Origin: Cryobacterium sp. MLB-32
GTDB taxonomy: Bacteria; Actinomycetota; Actinomycetes; Actinomycetales; Microbacteriaceae
Length of the DNA: 64,000 nt
Reading direction: 5' to 3'
Assembly: GCF_000738085.1 (NCBI RefSeq)
Contig: NZ_JPRS01000002.1
Location: forward strand, 1-64,000
This document shows positions 27,363-36,633 of the stretch, in pieces. The first letter of the stretch is position 1; every line of letters begins with the position of its first letter. The position numbers and the translations under genes are program-made. A model generated the notes under the pieces. The model was not told the DNA's origin. It ran no database searches and worked only from the letters and a program-made list of their open reading frames with translations.

Positions 27363-29825
27363 GTGATGGATGCTACGAGCCCGGTGGTCTCTGTGGACGG
27401 CCACCGCCTGACACTCACCCACCTCGACAAGGTGCTGTACCCCGAGTCGAACACCACCAAGGCCGACGTTCTCCAGTACTACGTCAGTGTCGCTCCCGTT
27501 CTCGTTCCATCGATTGCCTGGCGCCCGGCAACGCGGAAGCGTTGGGTGCACGGCGTGGGAACGGAGTCGGCGCCGGGGCCGATGTTTTTCCACAAGAATC
27601 TGGAGTCCGGCGCTCCCGAGTGGATCATACGCGGGACGGTGCGCCACCGTGAGCACGCCAACGAGTATCCGCTTGTCAACGATCTCGCCACGTTGCTGTG
27701 GCTGACTCAGCTGAACGCCCTCGAAATCCACGTGCCGCAGTGGCGGTTCGGTCCGCAGGAAATGAGGCAGAACCCCGACCGACTGGTGCTGGATCTCGAT
27801 CCTGGACCAGGGACTTCGCTCGTCGAGTGCGCGGAAGTCGCTTTTATACTGCGCGCGCTCCTGACCGGCATGGGACTCGACCCGGTCCCGGTGACGAGCG
27901 GAAGCAAGGGCATCCATCTGTATTCCGCATTGGACATGCGCTCCACGAGCGAACAGATCTCCGCAGTGGCGCACGAGCTGGCACGTGCCGTGGAAGCGGA
28001 TCACCCGGATCTCGTGGTGAGCACCATGACGAAGTCGGCGCGCGTCGGACGGGTCCTCATCGACTGGAGTCAGAACAGTGCCGCGAAAACGACGGTAACG
28101 CCCTATTCATTGCGCGGACTGTCACATCCCACGGTCGCAGCGCCGCGAACGTGGGATGAGCTGGCCGCCGGCGACCTGACGCAGCTGGACTATGTGGAGG
28201 TCATGCGCAGGATGAGTGGCGGGAGCGACCCCCTGGGCGCACTCGGCTCCATTGGCACTCCCCACCGGCAGAGGACATCCGTCTCCCTGGCCGACCCGGA
28301 CCCGCTCGGGGCCTACCGAGCGAAGCGTGACGCCACGCACACCCCGGAACCTGTCCCTGCAGCCCTCGACCCCACGCCGTCGACCAGCACGGGACGGTCG
28401 TTTGTGCTGCACGAACATCACGCCAGAATGTCTCACTGGGATTTACGGCTGGAACACAACGGTGTGCTCGCCTGCTGGGCGCTGCCCAAGGGGATGCCCA
28501 CGAGCTCCGCACACAACCATCTGGCGGTGCGCACCGAGGACCACCCGTTGCAGTATCGGGAGTTCGAAGGCACCATTCCCGCCGGGCAGTATGGAGCGGG
28601 GACGATGCGGATCTGGGACGCCGGCAGCGCCGAAATCGAGAAATGGCGCGACGACGAGGTCATCGTCACCCTCTATCCCGACGGAGGCGGCGGGCTGGGT
28701 GGCCCCCGCAGATTTGCGCTGATCCACACAGCAGGACGGGGCCGGCCGGACAACAACTGGCTCATTCATCTCATGGCGCCGGCTACCGACGACAGCACGA
28801 CTCCGGTGGCGAAGAACGCGGCGGCTCGGGCCGGGCTCCCCGAGGGGTCCGACCCGCCGGCATACTCCCCCATGCTCGCGACCACGGGCACACCCGCCGA
28901 CCTCCGCCCGGCGAGCGACTGGGCGGTCGAGATGAAGTGGGATGGCATTCGTATACTGGCGGCGGTCGCGCTCGTGGCACCCGGGCCACGCGTGCGGCTC
29001 AGCACACGCAACGCGATCAACGCGACGTCCTATTACCCTGAGGTGGTTGCCGGACTGGTCACGGCCCTCGGCGGCGGCACCGCCGTCCTCGACGGCGAAA
29101 TCGTCGCGCTGGATTCACGGGGCCGACCCGACTTTTCGCGACTCCAGACTCGCCTGCCATCGATCTCTCCTCCCCGTCACGGCCAGCTGCCCCCCGGTCC
29201 ACCGGTGGTCTACCTCATCTTCGATATCCTCGAACGCAATGGCGAGTCGTTACTCGGCCGTACGTACGATGAACGCCGCGAGCTTCTGCGGCGATCGGTG
29301 GCCCCCGTCGCAGCGGTTCAAATTCCGGACGCCTTCGACGGCCACGTAGAAGCCGCCCTTCACGCAAGCAGGGAGTTAGGTCTGGAAGGCGTCGTTGCCA
29401 AGCGCCACAACTCCACGTATCGGGCCGCACACCGCTCTCACGCCTGGATCAAGATCACCCAGCGACGGACGCAGGAAGTCGTCGTCGGTGGATGGCGGCC
29501 CGGGCGCGGCAACCGCGCCGACATGGTCGGGTCGCTTCTTCTCGGAGTTCCCCACGAGGGAACGCTGGAGTACGTCGGACGTGTCGGCACGGGATTCACA
29601 GATCGTGACCTCGTACGTGCACGGCAGCTCATGGACACCATCACGGCCGCAGGCTGTCCGTTCGCCGATCTGGGCGACGACGAGGCCGCGGGTGTCATCT
29701 GGGTGCGCCCTGAACTCGTCGGCGAGGTGGAATTCGCCGAGTGGACACCCGGCCGTCGACTGCGCCATCCGTCGTGGCGCGGCTGGCGACCCGACAAAAC
29801 ACCTCTCGACGTCAGTCGCGAATAG
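27363..29825 (+). CDS. ligD: Multifunctional ATP-dependent DNA ligase LigD (Pol-PE-Lig)
   Basis: 820 aa, full domain set in mycobacterial order. Polymerase/primase domain (about 5-290, with LVLDLDPGPGTS and TSGSKGIHLY), 3'-phosphoesterase (about 345-470, with LHEHHARMSHWDLRLE and GTIPAGQYGAG), and ligase (about 500-820, nucleotidyl lysine K525 in EMKWDGIR). Acts with Ku to fill, trim and seal double-strand breaks. Confidence 0.95.
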   Translation: MMDATSPVVSVDGHRLTLTHLDKVLYPESNTTKADVLQYYVSVAPVLVPSIAWRPATRKRWVHGVGTESAPGPMFFHKNLESGAPEWIIRGTVRHREHANEYPLVNDLATLLWLTQLNALEIHVPQWRFGPQEMRQNPDRLVLDLDPGPGTSLVECAEVAFILRALLTGMGLDPVPVTSGSKGIHLYSALDMRSTSEQISAVAHELARAVEADHPDLVVSTMTKSARVGRVLIDWSQNSAAKTTVTPYSLRGLSHPTVAAPRTWDELAAGDLTQLDYVEVMRRMSGGSDPLGALGSIGTPHRQRTSVSLADPDPLGAYRAKRDATHTPEPVPAALDPTPSTSTGRSFVLHEHHARMSHWDLRLEHNGVLACWALPKGMPTSSAHNHLAVRTEDHPLQYREFEGTIPAGQYGAGTMRIWDAGSAEIEKWRDDEVIVTLYPDGGGGLGGPRRFALIHTAGRGRPDNNWLIHLMAPATDDSTTPVAKNAAARAGLPEGSDPPAYSPMLATTGTPADLRPASDWAVEMKWDGIRILAAVALVAPGPRVRLSTRNAINATSYYPEVVAGLVTALGGGTAVLDGEIVALDSRGRPDFSRLQTRLPSISPPRHGQLPPGPPVVYLIFDILERNGESLLGRTYDERRELLRRSVAPVAAVQIPDAFDGHVEAALHASRELGLEGVVAKRHNSTYRAAHRSHAWIKITQRRTQEVVVGGWRPGRGNRADMVGSLLLGVPHEGTLEYVGRVGTGFTDRDLVRARQLMDTITAAGCPFADLGDDEAAGVIWVRPELVGEVEFAEWTPGRRLRHPSWRGWRPDKTPLDVSRE

Positions 29826-29842
29826 CGGCCCGTGGTCGGGAA

Positions 29843-30310
29843 TCAGTCGGGCACGAACGATTCCAGCCGACGATGCAGCTCAGGCCAACTTGTGGCGAAC
29901 GCGGGGTGCAGAGGGTAATCGGCGATTTCGTCAGGCTTGACCCAGCGTAAGGCGATGCTCTCCGCATCGCTGATGACGGGGTCAAAATCGTGCGTGGACT
30001 CAGCGACGACGGTCGTGTAAGACCAGAAACCGAGGTCCACAACCGACGTGAACAGAACGCGCAGGGCATCTTCGGGCACGCCTGCTTCTTCCCGAGCCTC
30101 TCGGAACGCGGCCTCGACCGCGGTTTCGTCTTCATGACGCGCTCCTCCCGGGAGGCCCCACGTATCGCCGAAGTGGCTCCAGACAGCGCGGTGCTGCAAC
30201 AGCACCCCATGCTCCGGATGTCGCAGGAGCAGGCCTGCGGCGCCGAACCGACCCCAGAATCTGCCGCCGTTGGGTCCGTACACCCACGCATCTCCGCCGC
30301 CGTTCGTCAT
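29843..30310 (-). CDS. NUDIX hydrolase
   Basis: 155 aa. A complete Nudix box spans 56-77 (GARHEDETAVEAAFREAREEAG, the GX5EX7REUXEEXG pattern), preceded by WGLPG. Substrate unknown; a nucleotide pool or capped-metabolite pyrophosphatase. ATG 30310 is preferred over an upstream in-frame codon at 30346. Convergent with ligD. Confidence 0.88.
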   Translation of the reverse strand: MTNGGGDAWVYGPNGGRFWGRFGAAGLLLRHPEHGVLLQHRAVWSHFGDTWGLPGGARHEDETAVEAAFREAREEAGVPEDALRVLFTSVVDLGFWSYTTVVAESTHDFDPVISDAESIALRWVKPDEIADYPLHPAFATSWPELHRRLESFVPD

Positions 30311-30407
30311 GTTCCCAGCATGGCCCTCCCCGGCACGAAGTCTCAAGACCGCACAGCAATCAGGCCGATATCCTCAGAGACGGACATCGGGGCAACGGCA
30401 CCCTCGG

Positions 30408-30920
30408 TCACCGCACGCCCTCGTCGTCCCGCACGGCAGAACTCATGGCATCAAGAAAATGCACCACAGCCCGCTGCTGCTCAGGGTCGAGGCTTTCCGC
30501 GACGGCAAGCATACGGGCATGGGCGGGGCCTAGAGTGCTCCGCACATCTCGATGCGCTTCCTCGGTCGCGAAAATCACTTGCGCCCGACGATCCCTCGGA
30601 TGCGCCTCGCGTCGAACATGACCGGATTTCACGAGACGGGACAGCAACTTCGCGGTCGCTGCCGACGAGATGTCAAGGTAGGCGCTCAGATCTTTCGGAC
30701 TCACCGACGACGCGGATGCGGCGCTCTTGATCAGGTGGCGCAAGGCCATCAGATCTGTCTCGTTCATGGCCATTTCTTCTTGCGTGCGACGCCTGAGCGC
30801 CGAGTCCGCCGCGCGGAAGCGTCGGAGCGACTGCAAGACTGCCACCGACGAGGCTGTACGCTCGCCTGTGTGGTACCAGTACAGTGCTTGTGTCTGCAGA
30901 GGAATCTCTTTTTCGGACAT
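30408..30920 (-). CDS. MarR-family regulator, candidate carotenoid repressor
   Basis: 170 aa. The winged helix is MALRHLIKSAASASSVSPKDLSAYLDISSAATAKLLSRLVKSGHVRREAHPRDRRAQVIFAT. It is divergent from the crt operon with 72 bp between, as is CrtR, the MarR-type GGPP-responsive repressor of crt genes in Corynebacterium glutamicum. By position this is probably the local crt regulator; sequence orthology is not shown. ATG 30920 is chosen; the frame is open to 30950 only through TTG. Confidence 0.82.
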   Translation of the reverse strand: MSEKEIPLQTQALYWYHTGERTASSVAVLQSLRRFRAADSALRRRTQEEMAMNETDLMALRHLIKSAASASSVSPKDLSAYLDISSAATAKLLSRLVKSGHVRREAHPRDRRAQVIFATEEAHRDVRSTLGPAHARMLAVAESLDPEQQRAVVHFLDAMSSAVRDDEGVR

Positions 30921-30941
30921 GCCCCATGCTAGCCTCAACAA

Positions 30942-30956
30942 GCTAACCAAGTTAGC
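30942..30956. promoter_or_regulatory. Candidate MarR operator in the divergent marR-idi promoter
   Basis: Perfect inverted repeat GCTAAC-CAA-GTTAGC, with a further TAGC/GCTA pairing (30930-30945) overlapping it. It lies 36 nt upstream of the idi ATG and 21 nt upstream of the marR ATG, where binding would block both. Confidence 0.6.
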
Positions 30957-30992
30957 GAATTCAGCTTTTCACGACACCGGGAGACCCCACAC

Positions 30993-31538
30993 ATGCACAC
31001 CCTGGACCTGGCCGAAGAGCTGGTCGTGCTGCTCGATGAGCGCGGGCGCGAAATTGGCACAGCGCCCAAACACAGTGTGCACACCACGGACACCGCCCTG
31101 CACCTGGCATTTTCCTGCTACGTCTTCAACCCGATCGGTGAAGTTCTCGTCACGCGCCGAGCGCTCGGCAAGAAGGCCTGGCCGGGAGTGTGGACCAACT
31201 CCTTCTGCGGCCACCCGATGCCGGGCGAGGCCTTGAACCTCGGAGTTGTGAGACGGGCGAAGTTCGAACTCGGGCTCGACCTGGATCCGATCGACGTGAG
31301 TGTGAGTCTTCCCGCATTCCGCTATCGCGCCGTCGACAGCAGTGGGATCGTTGAAAACGAAATATGCCCGGTCTACGTCGCGACGACCGTCAGTGAGCCC
31401 ATTCCCAACCCCGATGAGGTGCTCGAATACACCTGGTCCACGCCTGCCGCTCTGCGCCGGGCCGCAGAGGACGCCCCGTGGGCATTCAGCCCCTGGCTCG
31501 CGCTGCAGGTGGCCGAACTGGAGAGCTTTCGTGCTTGA
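30993..31538 (+). CDS. idi: Isopentenyl-diphosphate delta-isomerase, type 1
   Basis: 181 aa Nudix-fold isomerase balancing IPP and DMAPP. Catalytic C72 lies in NSFCGHPMPGE and catalytic glutamate E121 in VENEICPVY, as in E. coli Idi (C67, E116). GGGAG lies 9 nt before the ATG. First gene of the crt operon; its end overlaps crtE by 8 nt. Confidence 0.94.
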   Translation: MHTLDLAEELVVLLDERGREIGTAPKHSVHTTDTALHLAFSCYVFNPIGEVLVTRRALGKKAWPGVWTNSFCGHPMPGEALNLGVVRRAKFELGLDLDPIDVSVSLPAFRYRAVDSSGIVENEICPVYVATTVSEPIPNPDEVLEYTWSTPAALRRAAEDAPWAFSPWLALQVAELESFRA

Positions 31539-32577
31539 GACGACCTCGCCGGACGTCGAATTCGGGCTCACGCAGTTTTTTGCAGATTCCCGGACGCGAG
31601 CGAGCCAGTACGGTGAACATTACCTCGCTCTCTGGGATGCGCTGGCGCACGCTGCGACAGGAGGAAAGCGCATCCGTCCCACCCTCGTATTGACAGCTTT
31701 CACCGGCCTCGGCGGCCGCGATGTCGCGCTGGCATCGCAGGTTGCCGTGAGCTTCGAACTGCTGCACACGGCCTTCGTCATCCACGATGACGTCATTGAC
31801 CGGGATCTGCTGCGGCGTGGGGTGGCCAACATCGCGGGACGCTTCACTGACCGGGCCTTCGCCCGCGGAGCGGGCCCTGATCAGGCTGCAGTGTGGGCTA
31901 CCGCGGCCGGAATCCTGGCCGGGGACCTGGCGCTGAGTGAGGCCCACCGCATTCTGGCTCGACTGCCCATCGCCAGCGAAACGAGGATGCAACTACTCGA
32001 CCTTCTCGACCGCGCCGTCTTCATCTCTGCTGCCGGAGAACTCGCCGACGTAACCAACGCCCTCACCCAGCACCCCCCGGGGATAGACGAGGTCGTGGCC
32101 ACTCTCGACCAAAAGACGGCGGTGTACTCATTTGAAGCGCCGCTCCAGGCCGGAGCCGTTCTCGCCTCGGCATCACCAGAGGCTATTGATGCCCTGGGGA
32201 GATTCGGCCGACTGGTCGGCGTCGCTTTCCAGCTCACCGACGATCTGCTCGGGATCTTCGGCGATCCGGCCAAAACGGGCAAGAGTGTCACCGCCGATCT
32301 CCGCGAAGGCAAGCAAACGGCGCTCCTGGCCCACGCGCGATCCGTTCCTGGTTGGGACGCCATAGCGCCGCTCGTCGGCAAGCGGGACCTCACGGAGCGA
32401 GAGGCTCAACGGGCGCGGACTCATTTGGACGCCTGTGGAGCGCGGAACGCGGTGGAGCAACTCGCCAGGGACTACGCGACGAGTGCGATCGATGCACTCA
32501 CCGAATCCACGCTTCCCCTGGACCTGCGAGAAAAACTCACCGTCCTCGCCGAATCGTCTGTGAGTCGATCCCGATGA
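31531..32577 (+). CDS. crtE: Polyprenyl (geranylgeranyl) diphosphate synthase CrtE
   Basis: 348 aa. Both aspartate-rich motifs are present: DDVID (86-90) and DDLLGIFGD (237-245), plus GGKRIRP for IPP binding. Supplies GGPP for phytoene. GTG 31531 has GGAGAG just upstream; longer in-frame upstream sequence is out-of-frame idi and not real. The stop overlaps the crtB ATG (ATGA). Confidence 0.93.
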   Translation: MLETTSPDVEFGLTQFFADSRTRASQYGEHYLALWDALAHAATGGKRIRPTLVLTAFTGLGGRDVALASQVAVSFELLHTAFVIHDDVIDRDLLRRGVANIAGRFTDRAFARGAGPDQAAVWATAAGILAGDLALSEAHRILARLPIASETRMQLLDLLDRAVFISAAGELADVTNALTQHPPGIDEVVATLDQKTAVYSFEAPLQAGAVLASASPEAIDALGRFGRLVGVAFQLTDDLLGIFGDPAKTGKSVTADLREGKQTALLAHARSVPGWDAIAPLVGKRDLTEREAQRARTHLDACGARNAVEQLARDYATSAIDALTESTLPLDLREKLTVLAESSVSRSR

Positions 32578-33461
32578 GTCCCGCACCGACTCCCACCGAC
32601 ATCGATCGGTATAACGCCGCAGCCATCGCCAGCGCGACGACGGTCATTGGCGCCTACTCCACCTCTTTCGGCCTCGCGGCACGCCTGCTCGACACCAAGG
32701 TTCGCACGCACGTGCGCACCATATATGCGCTCGTGCGGATCGCCGACGAGATCGTCGACGGCGCAGCAGCCGGAGCCGGTATCGGCATCGACGGCCAACG
32801 CGAGTTGCTCGACGACCTTGAGCGTGAAACCGAGCGCGCGATTGTGCGCGGCTACAGCACGAATCTGATCGTGCACGCGTTCGCGACGACTGCCCGGTCA
32901 GCGGGCATTGATTCCAGCCTTACCGCTCCGTTCTTCGCTTCGATGCGGCGCGATCTGGATTCAAGCCCGTTCACCGAAGCGGGCGTTGCCGAGTACATCT
33001 ACGGTTCCGCCGAGGTGATCGGGCTCATGTGCCTGCGCTGTTTCCTGGAGGATTCGCCGCGCTCCTCGACCGCACTGCGAGAGCTCGAACTCGGAGCACG
33101 CAGTCTCGGTGCCGCTTTTCAGAAGATCAATTTCTTGCGTGACCTGGCATGCGACCGAGAAATTCTCGGACGCAATTACTTTCCCGGAATCGATCCGCTC
33201 ACTATGACTGAACTCGAAAAGAACCACATTCTCGACGACATCGACAACGACCTGGCCGCGGCGGACAGGGTCTTACCTGCTCTCCCGCCCGGCAGCCGAC
33301 GGGCCGTCATGGCCGCCCACGGGCTCTTCACTCATCTCTCCATTCGTTTGCGTGCCACACCGGCTGAAACGCTTCTGCGGGCCCGCATTCGCGTTCCCGA
33401 CGGTGAGAAGCTGGTTATTGCGCTGGGTGCGGTCGTCGGTTCTGCGGGGCGGCGACGATGA
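32574..33461 (+). CDS. crtB: Phytoene synthase
   Basis: 295 aa head-to-head prenyl synthase joining two GGPP to phytoene. Aspartate motifs DEIVD (58-62) and DLACD (190-194, in INFLRDLACDREILGRNYFP) are intact. The start is fixed by the ATGA overlap with crtE; it overlaps crtI the same way. Confidence 0.94.
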   Translation: MSPAPTPTDIDRYNAAAIASATTVIGAYSTSFGLAARLLDTKVRTHVRTIYALVRIADEIVDGAAAGAGIGIDGQRELLDDLERETERAIVRGYSTNLIVHAFATTARSAGIDSSLTAPFFASMRRDLDSSPFTEAGVAEYIYGSAEVIGLMCLRCFLEDSPRSSTALRELELGARSLGAAFQKINFLRDLACDREILGRNYFPGIDPLTMTELEKNHILDDIDNDLAAADRVLPALPPGSRRAVMAAHGLFTHLSIRLRATPAETLLRARIRVPDGEKLVIALGAVVGSAGRRR

Positions 33462-35065
33462 CAACCACAGAGCCGTCCCGGATCGTGGTGATCGGCGGAG
33501 GCATCGCCGGCCTCGCCAGTGCTGCCCTGCTCGCCCGCGATGGGCACGAGGTCACTCTGCTGGAGGCTCGTGATGAACTTGGCGGACGAGCCGGTGTCTG
33601 GGACACCGACGGGTTTCGCTTTGATACGGGCCCCTCCTGGTATCTCATGCCGGAGGTCTTCGAGCACTTCTACCGGCTCTTCGGCACATCGTCGGCTGAA
33701 CAGCTCGACCTTGTTCGTCTCGATCCGGGATACCGTGTGTACTTCGAGGGCGATTCCCACCCGGTGGACATCAAGGCTGACCGTGATGAAAACATCAGGC
33801 TGTTCGAGAGCCTCGAGCCCGGCGCCGGTGTTGCTCTGGCCAGGTACCTTGAATCGGCCAAGGACACGTACGACATGGCCGTGCACCGGTTCCTGTACTC
33901 GACGTTCGCATCGTTCCGTCCCTTCCTGGTGCGCGACGTGCTCACTCGACTGGGGCGACTCGCCCGTCTGCTGCTGCAGCCCCTCGACAAATTTGCCGCC
34001 GGCTACGTGCAGGACCCGCGCCTGCGCCAGATTCTGGGTTACCCCGCGGTGTTCCTCGGTTCATCACCGGACCAGACTCCCTCGATGTACCACCTGATGA
34101 GCCACCTCGATCTCGCAGACGGCGTGCTGTACCCCCAGGGAGGATTCTCCCAACTCATCGGCAGCATCGCCGATCTGGCCGTGCGCGAGGGCGTTCGGGT
34201 GATCACGGGCGCCCGCGTCACCGGTATCCTGACCGCTCCCAACCCGATTCGGGGCAAAGACCACATCGTGACGGGCGTGAGCTATGTCCAGGCCGACGGC
34301 CTGAGCATGCGTCTAGACGCCGACCGTGTGGTGTCCGCGGCCGACCTGCACCACACGGAAACCGAATTGCTCGCGGCCGGAGAGCAAACGTACCCCGAGA
34401 AATGGTGGAATAGCCGTACCTCCGGTCCTGGCGCGGTGCTGGTGATGCTCGGCATTGACGGCGAACTTCCAGCGCTCAAGCACCACTCGCTGTTTTTCAC
34501 GCGGGACTGGGGCGACAATTTCGGACGAATTTTCGGCAAGCATCCCTCGGTGCCGTCACCGGCATCGTTCTACGTCTGCATGCCCAACGCGACCGATCCC
34601 ACCGTCGCCCCCGCGGGCCACAGCAACCTGTTCGTGCTGATACCGGTCCCCGCCGATCCTGGCCTCGGACACGGAGGCATCAATGGGGCCGGTTCGGACA
34701 CCATCGAAGCCATCGCAGATTCGGTGATCGCACAGCTCTCCGAGTGGGCTGGGATCCCCGATCTCGGCGACCGGGTCGTTGTTCGACGCACCGTTGGGCC
34801 GGCTGATTTCGCCACCGATCTCAATTCCTGGCGCGGAGGCGCACTCGGCCCCGCTCATACGCTCCGCCAGAGCGCCTTCCTGCGAGGTTCAAACGCCTCG
34901 AAGAAGGTTGACGGCCTTTACTACGCCGGGGGCACGACCATCCCCGGGATCGGGCTCCCCATGTGCCTGATCAGTGCAGAGATCCTGGTTAAGCGCATGC
35001 GCGGCGACGTCACCACCGGTCCTTTACCCGAACCAGCGCGGCAGCCCGAGCCCAAACAGCAATGA
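33458..35065 (+). CDS. crtI: Phytoene desaturase
   Basis: 535 aa FAD-dependent amine-oxidase-fold enzyme. N-terminal dinucleotide site VVIGGGIAGLASAALLA and LLEARDELGGRAG; conserved DTGPSWYLMP; C-terminal YYAGGTTIPGIGLPMCLISAEIL. Converts phytoene to lycopene by four desaturations. ATGA overlaps on both sides. Confidence 0.95.
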   Translation: MTTTEPSRIVVIGGGIAGLASAALLARDGHEVTLLEARDELGGRAGVWDTDGFRFDTGPSWYLMPEVFEHFYRLFGTSSAEQLDLVRLDPGYRVYFEGDSHPVDIKADRDENIRLFESLEPGAGVALARYLESAKDTYDMAVHRFLYSTFASFRPFLVRDVLTRLGRLARLLLQPLDKFAAGYVQDPRLRQILGYPAVFLGSSPDQTPSMYHLMSHLDLADGVLYPQGGFSQLIGSIADLAVREGVRVITGARVTGILTAPNPIRGKDHIVTGVSYVQADGLSMRLDADRVVSAADLHHTETELLAAGEQTYPEKWWNSRTSGPGAVLVMLGIDGELPALKHHSLFFTRDWGDNFGRIFGKHPSVPSPASFYVCMPNATDPTVAPAGHSNLFVLIPVPADPGLGHGGINGAGSDTIEAIADSVIAQLSEWAGIPDLGDRVVVRRTVGPADFATDLNSWRGGALGPAHTLRQSAFLRGSNASKKVDGLYYAGGTTIPGIGLPMCLISAEILVKRMRGDVTTGPLPEPARQPEPKQQ

Positions 35066-35385
35066 GCACGCTGTACCTCCTGATCCTGCTGGTCTCCCTG
35101 ACGGGCATGGTCGTGCTCGACCGCGCGTTTTCGCTCTTCTTCTGGCGCGATGCACGACGCGCAACGTTCGTGCTCGTCGCGGGCGTTGGTCTCTTTCTCT
35201 GCTGGGACCTCCTCGGCATCGGGCTGGGCATCTTTTACCGTGGCGAAACCGAGCTGATGACGGGCCTTCAGCTCGCACCCGAGCTCCCCGTTGAAGAACT
35301 CTTTTTTCTCACCTTCCTGGCCTACCTGACCATGAACCTGACCCTCGGTGCGCACCGACTACTCGCCGGCAGGGTCAGGAGATGA
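35062..35385 (+). CDS. crtYe: Lycopene cyclase subunit CrtYe (C50-type heterodimer)
   Basis: 107 aa membrane protein with three hydrophobic helices and the PELPVEELFF motif of the lycopene cyclase domain. Half of the heterodimeric cyclase that acts on C50 carotenoid intermediates. ATGA overlap with crtI; overlaps crtYf by 4 nt. Confidence 0.9.
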   Translation: MSTLYLLILLVSLTGMVVLDRAFSLFFWRDARRATFVLVAGVGLFLCWDLLGIGLGIFYRGETELMTGLQLAPELPVEELFFLTFLAYLTMNLTLGAHRLLAGRVRR

Positions 35386-35705
35386 CCTATCTCATCCTGA
35401 ACGCCGGCTTTCTGCTTGTCGTCACCACATGTGTGGTCGCCGCGGCCCTGCGCGGTCTCCTGACGCGACGCTTGATGGCATCCATGGGCATCGCCCTCGG
35501 GATCGTTCTGACACTGACTGCGGTCTTCGACAACGTGATGATCTCGGCCGGCCTCTTCTCCTACGACCCGGCTCATCTCGTGGGTTGGTTCGTTGGTCTG
35601 GCCCCCCTCGAAGACTTCGCGTATCCTCTCGCCGCCGTTCTCCTGCTACCGTCAATCTGGGTGCTCGTGGGAGCGAGGAAGGGCGGTGCTCGTGCAGATG
35701 CGTGA
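35382..35705 (+). CDS. crtYf: Lycopene cyclase subunit CrtYf (C50-type heterodimer)
   Basis: 107 aa, three hydrophobic helices, with FDNVMISAGLFSY and PLEDFAYPL, the second half of the split cyclase. Which ring type (epsilon, beta or gamma) it makes cannot be read from the sequence, so decaprenoxanthin, C.p.450 and sarcinaxanthin remain possible end products. Its end overlaps the crtEb start. Confidence 0.9.
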   Translation: MTYLILNAGFLLVVTTCVVAAALRGLLTRRLMASMGIALGIVLTLTAVFDNVMISAGLFSYDPAHLVGWFVGLAPLEDFAYPLAAVLLLPSIWVLVGARKGGARADA

Positions 35706-36591
35706 ATCCACCCTGCTCTGGAAAATCCGCCAGGTGGCACTCTCCTCGCGTCCCCTCAGCTGGGTCAACACGGCCTTCCCTTTCGCGGCGGCCTACTTCA
35801 TCACCACCGGGCGAGTCGACTTCATGTTTCTGGTCGGGACCCTATTTTTCTTGATCCCGTACAACCTCGTGATGTACGGCATCAACGATGTCTTCGATTA
35901 TGAGTCCGACCTTCGAAATCCACGCAAGGGCGGTGTCGAGGGCGCCCTGCTCGCACCGTCAATGCATCGACCCGTGATCGCCGCCGGGATCGTCACGGCG
36001 GTTCCGCTGATCGCAGTGATGCTCGTTATGGGCGGCACCGCACACCCATTGTCATGGGCGGCCCTGGCCGTGAGCCTCTTTTTCGTCGTCGCCTATTCCG
36101 TGCCGGGGCTGCGGTTCAAGGAGCGACCGGGGCTCGATTCGATCACCTCGAGCATTCATTTTGTGAGTCCGGCGGTGTACGCCCTGCTCGTGACCGGGGC
36201 CGCATTCACCACCGGCCTCTGGGCGCTGCTCGCTGCCTTCTTGCTGTGGGGCATGGCCAGTCACGCCTTCGGAGCGGTGCAAGACGTCACCCCCGATCGT
36301 GACGCCGGTATTTCCTCCGTGGCTACCGTCCTCGGTGCTGCACACACGGTACGCCTCGCCATCGGTCTATGGACGTTGGCCGGACTGCTGATGTTGCTGA
36401 CACGGTGGCCGGGCCCGATCGCTGCGATTCTTGTGCTCCCGTATATCATCGCTGCTCTCCCCTACTGGTCGGTCACCGATGACAGGGCGGACCTGGCCAA
36501 CCGCGGCTGGAAACATTTCCTCTGGCTCAATTTCTTCACGGGATTCGTCGTCACCCTGCTCCTGCTCGGATGGTCCGGGCTGAGGGCATAA
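35692..36591 (+). CDS. crtEb: Lycopene elongase CrtEb (UbiA-type prenyltransferase)
   Basis: 299 aa integral membrane prenyltransferase with eight or so helices. The aspartate-rich motif NDVFDYESD and the second DVTPDRDAGISS are typical. Adds C5 units to both ends of lycopene, making the pathway C50. GTG 35692 fits the AGGAAGG upstream; GTG 35686 and ATG 35698 are alternatives. Last gene of the operon. Confidence 0.92.
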   Translation: MQMRESTLLWKIRQVALSSRPLSWVNTAFPFAAAYFITTGRVDFMFLVGTLFFLIPYNLVMYGINDVFDYESDLRNPRKGGVEGALLAPSMHRPVIAAGIVTAVPLIAVMLVMGGTAHPLSWAALAVSLFFVVAYSVPGLRFKERPGLDSITSSIHFVSPAVYALLVTGAAFTTGLWALLAAFLLWGMASHAFGAVQDVTPDRDAGISSVATVLGAAHTVRLAIGLWTLAGLLMLLTRWPGPIAAILVLPYIIAALPYWSVTDDRADLANRGWKHFLWLNFFTGFVVTLLLLGWSGLRA

Positions 36592-36633
36592 CGGGTCGAA
36601 CACGCGGGGGCGACAACGCAATAGAGTTGAATA

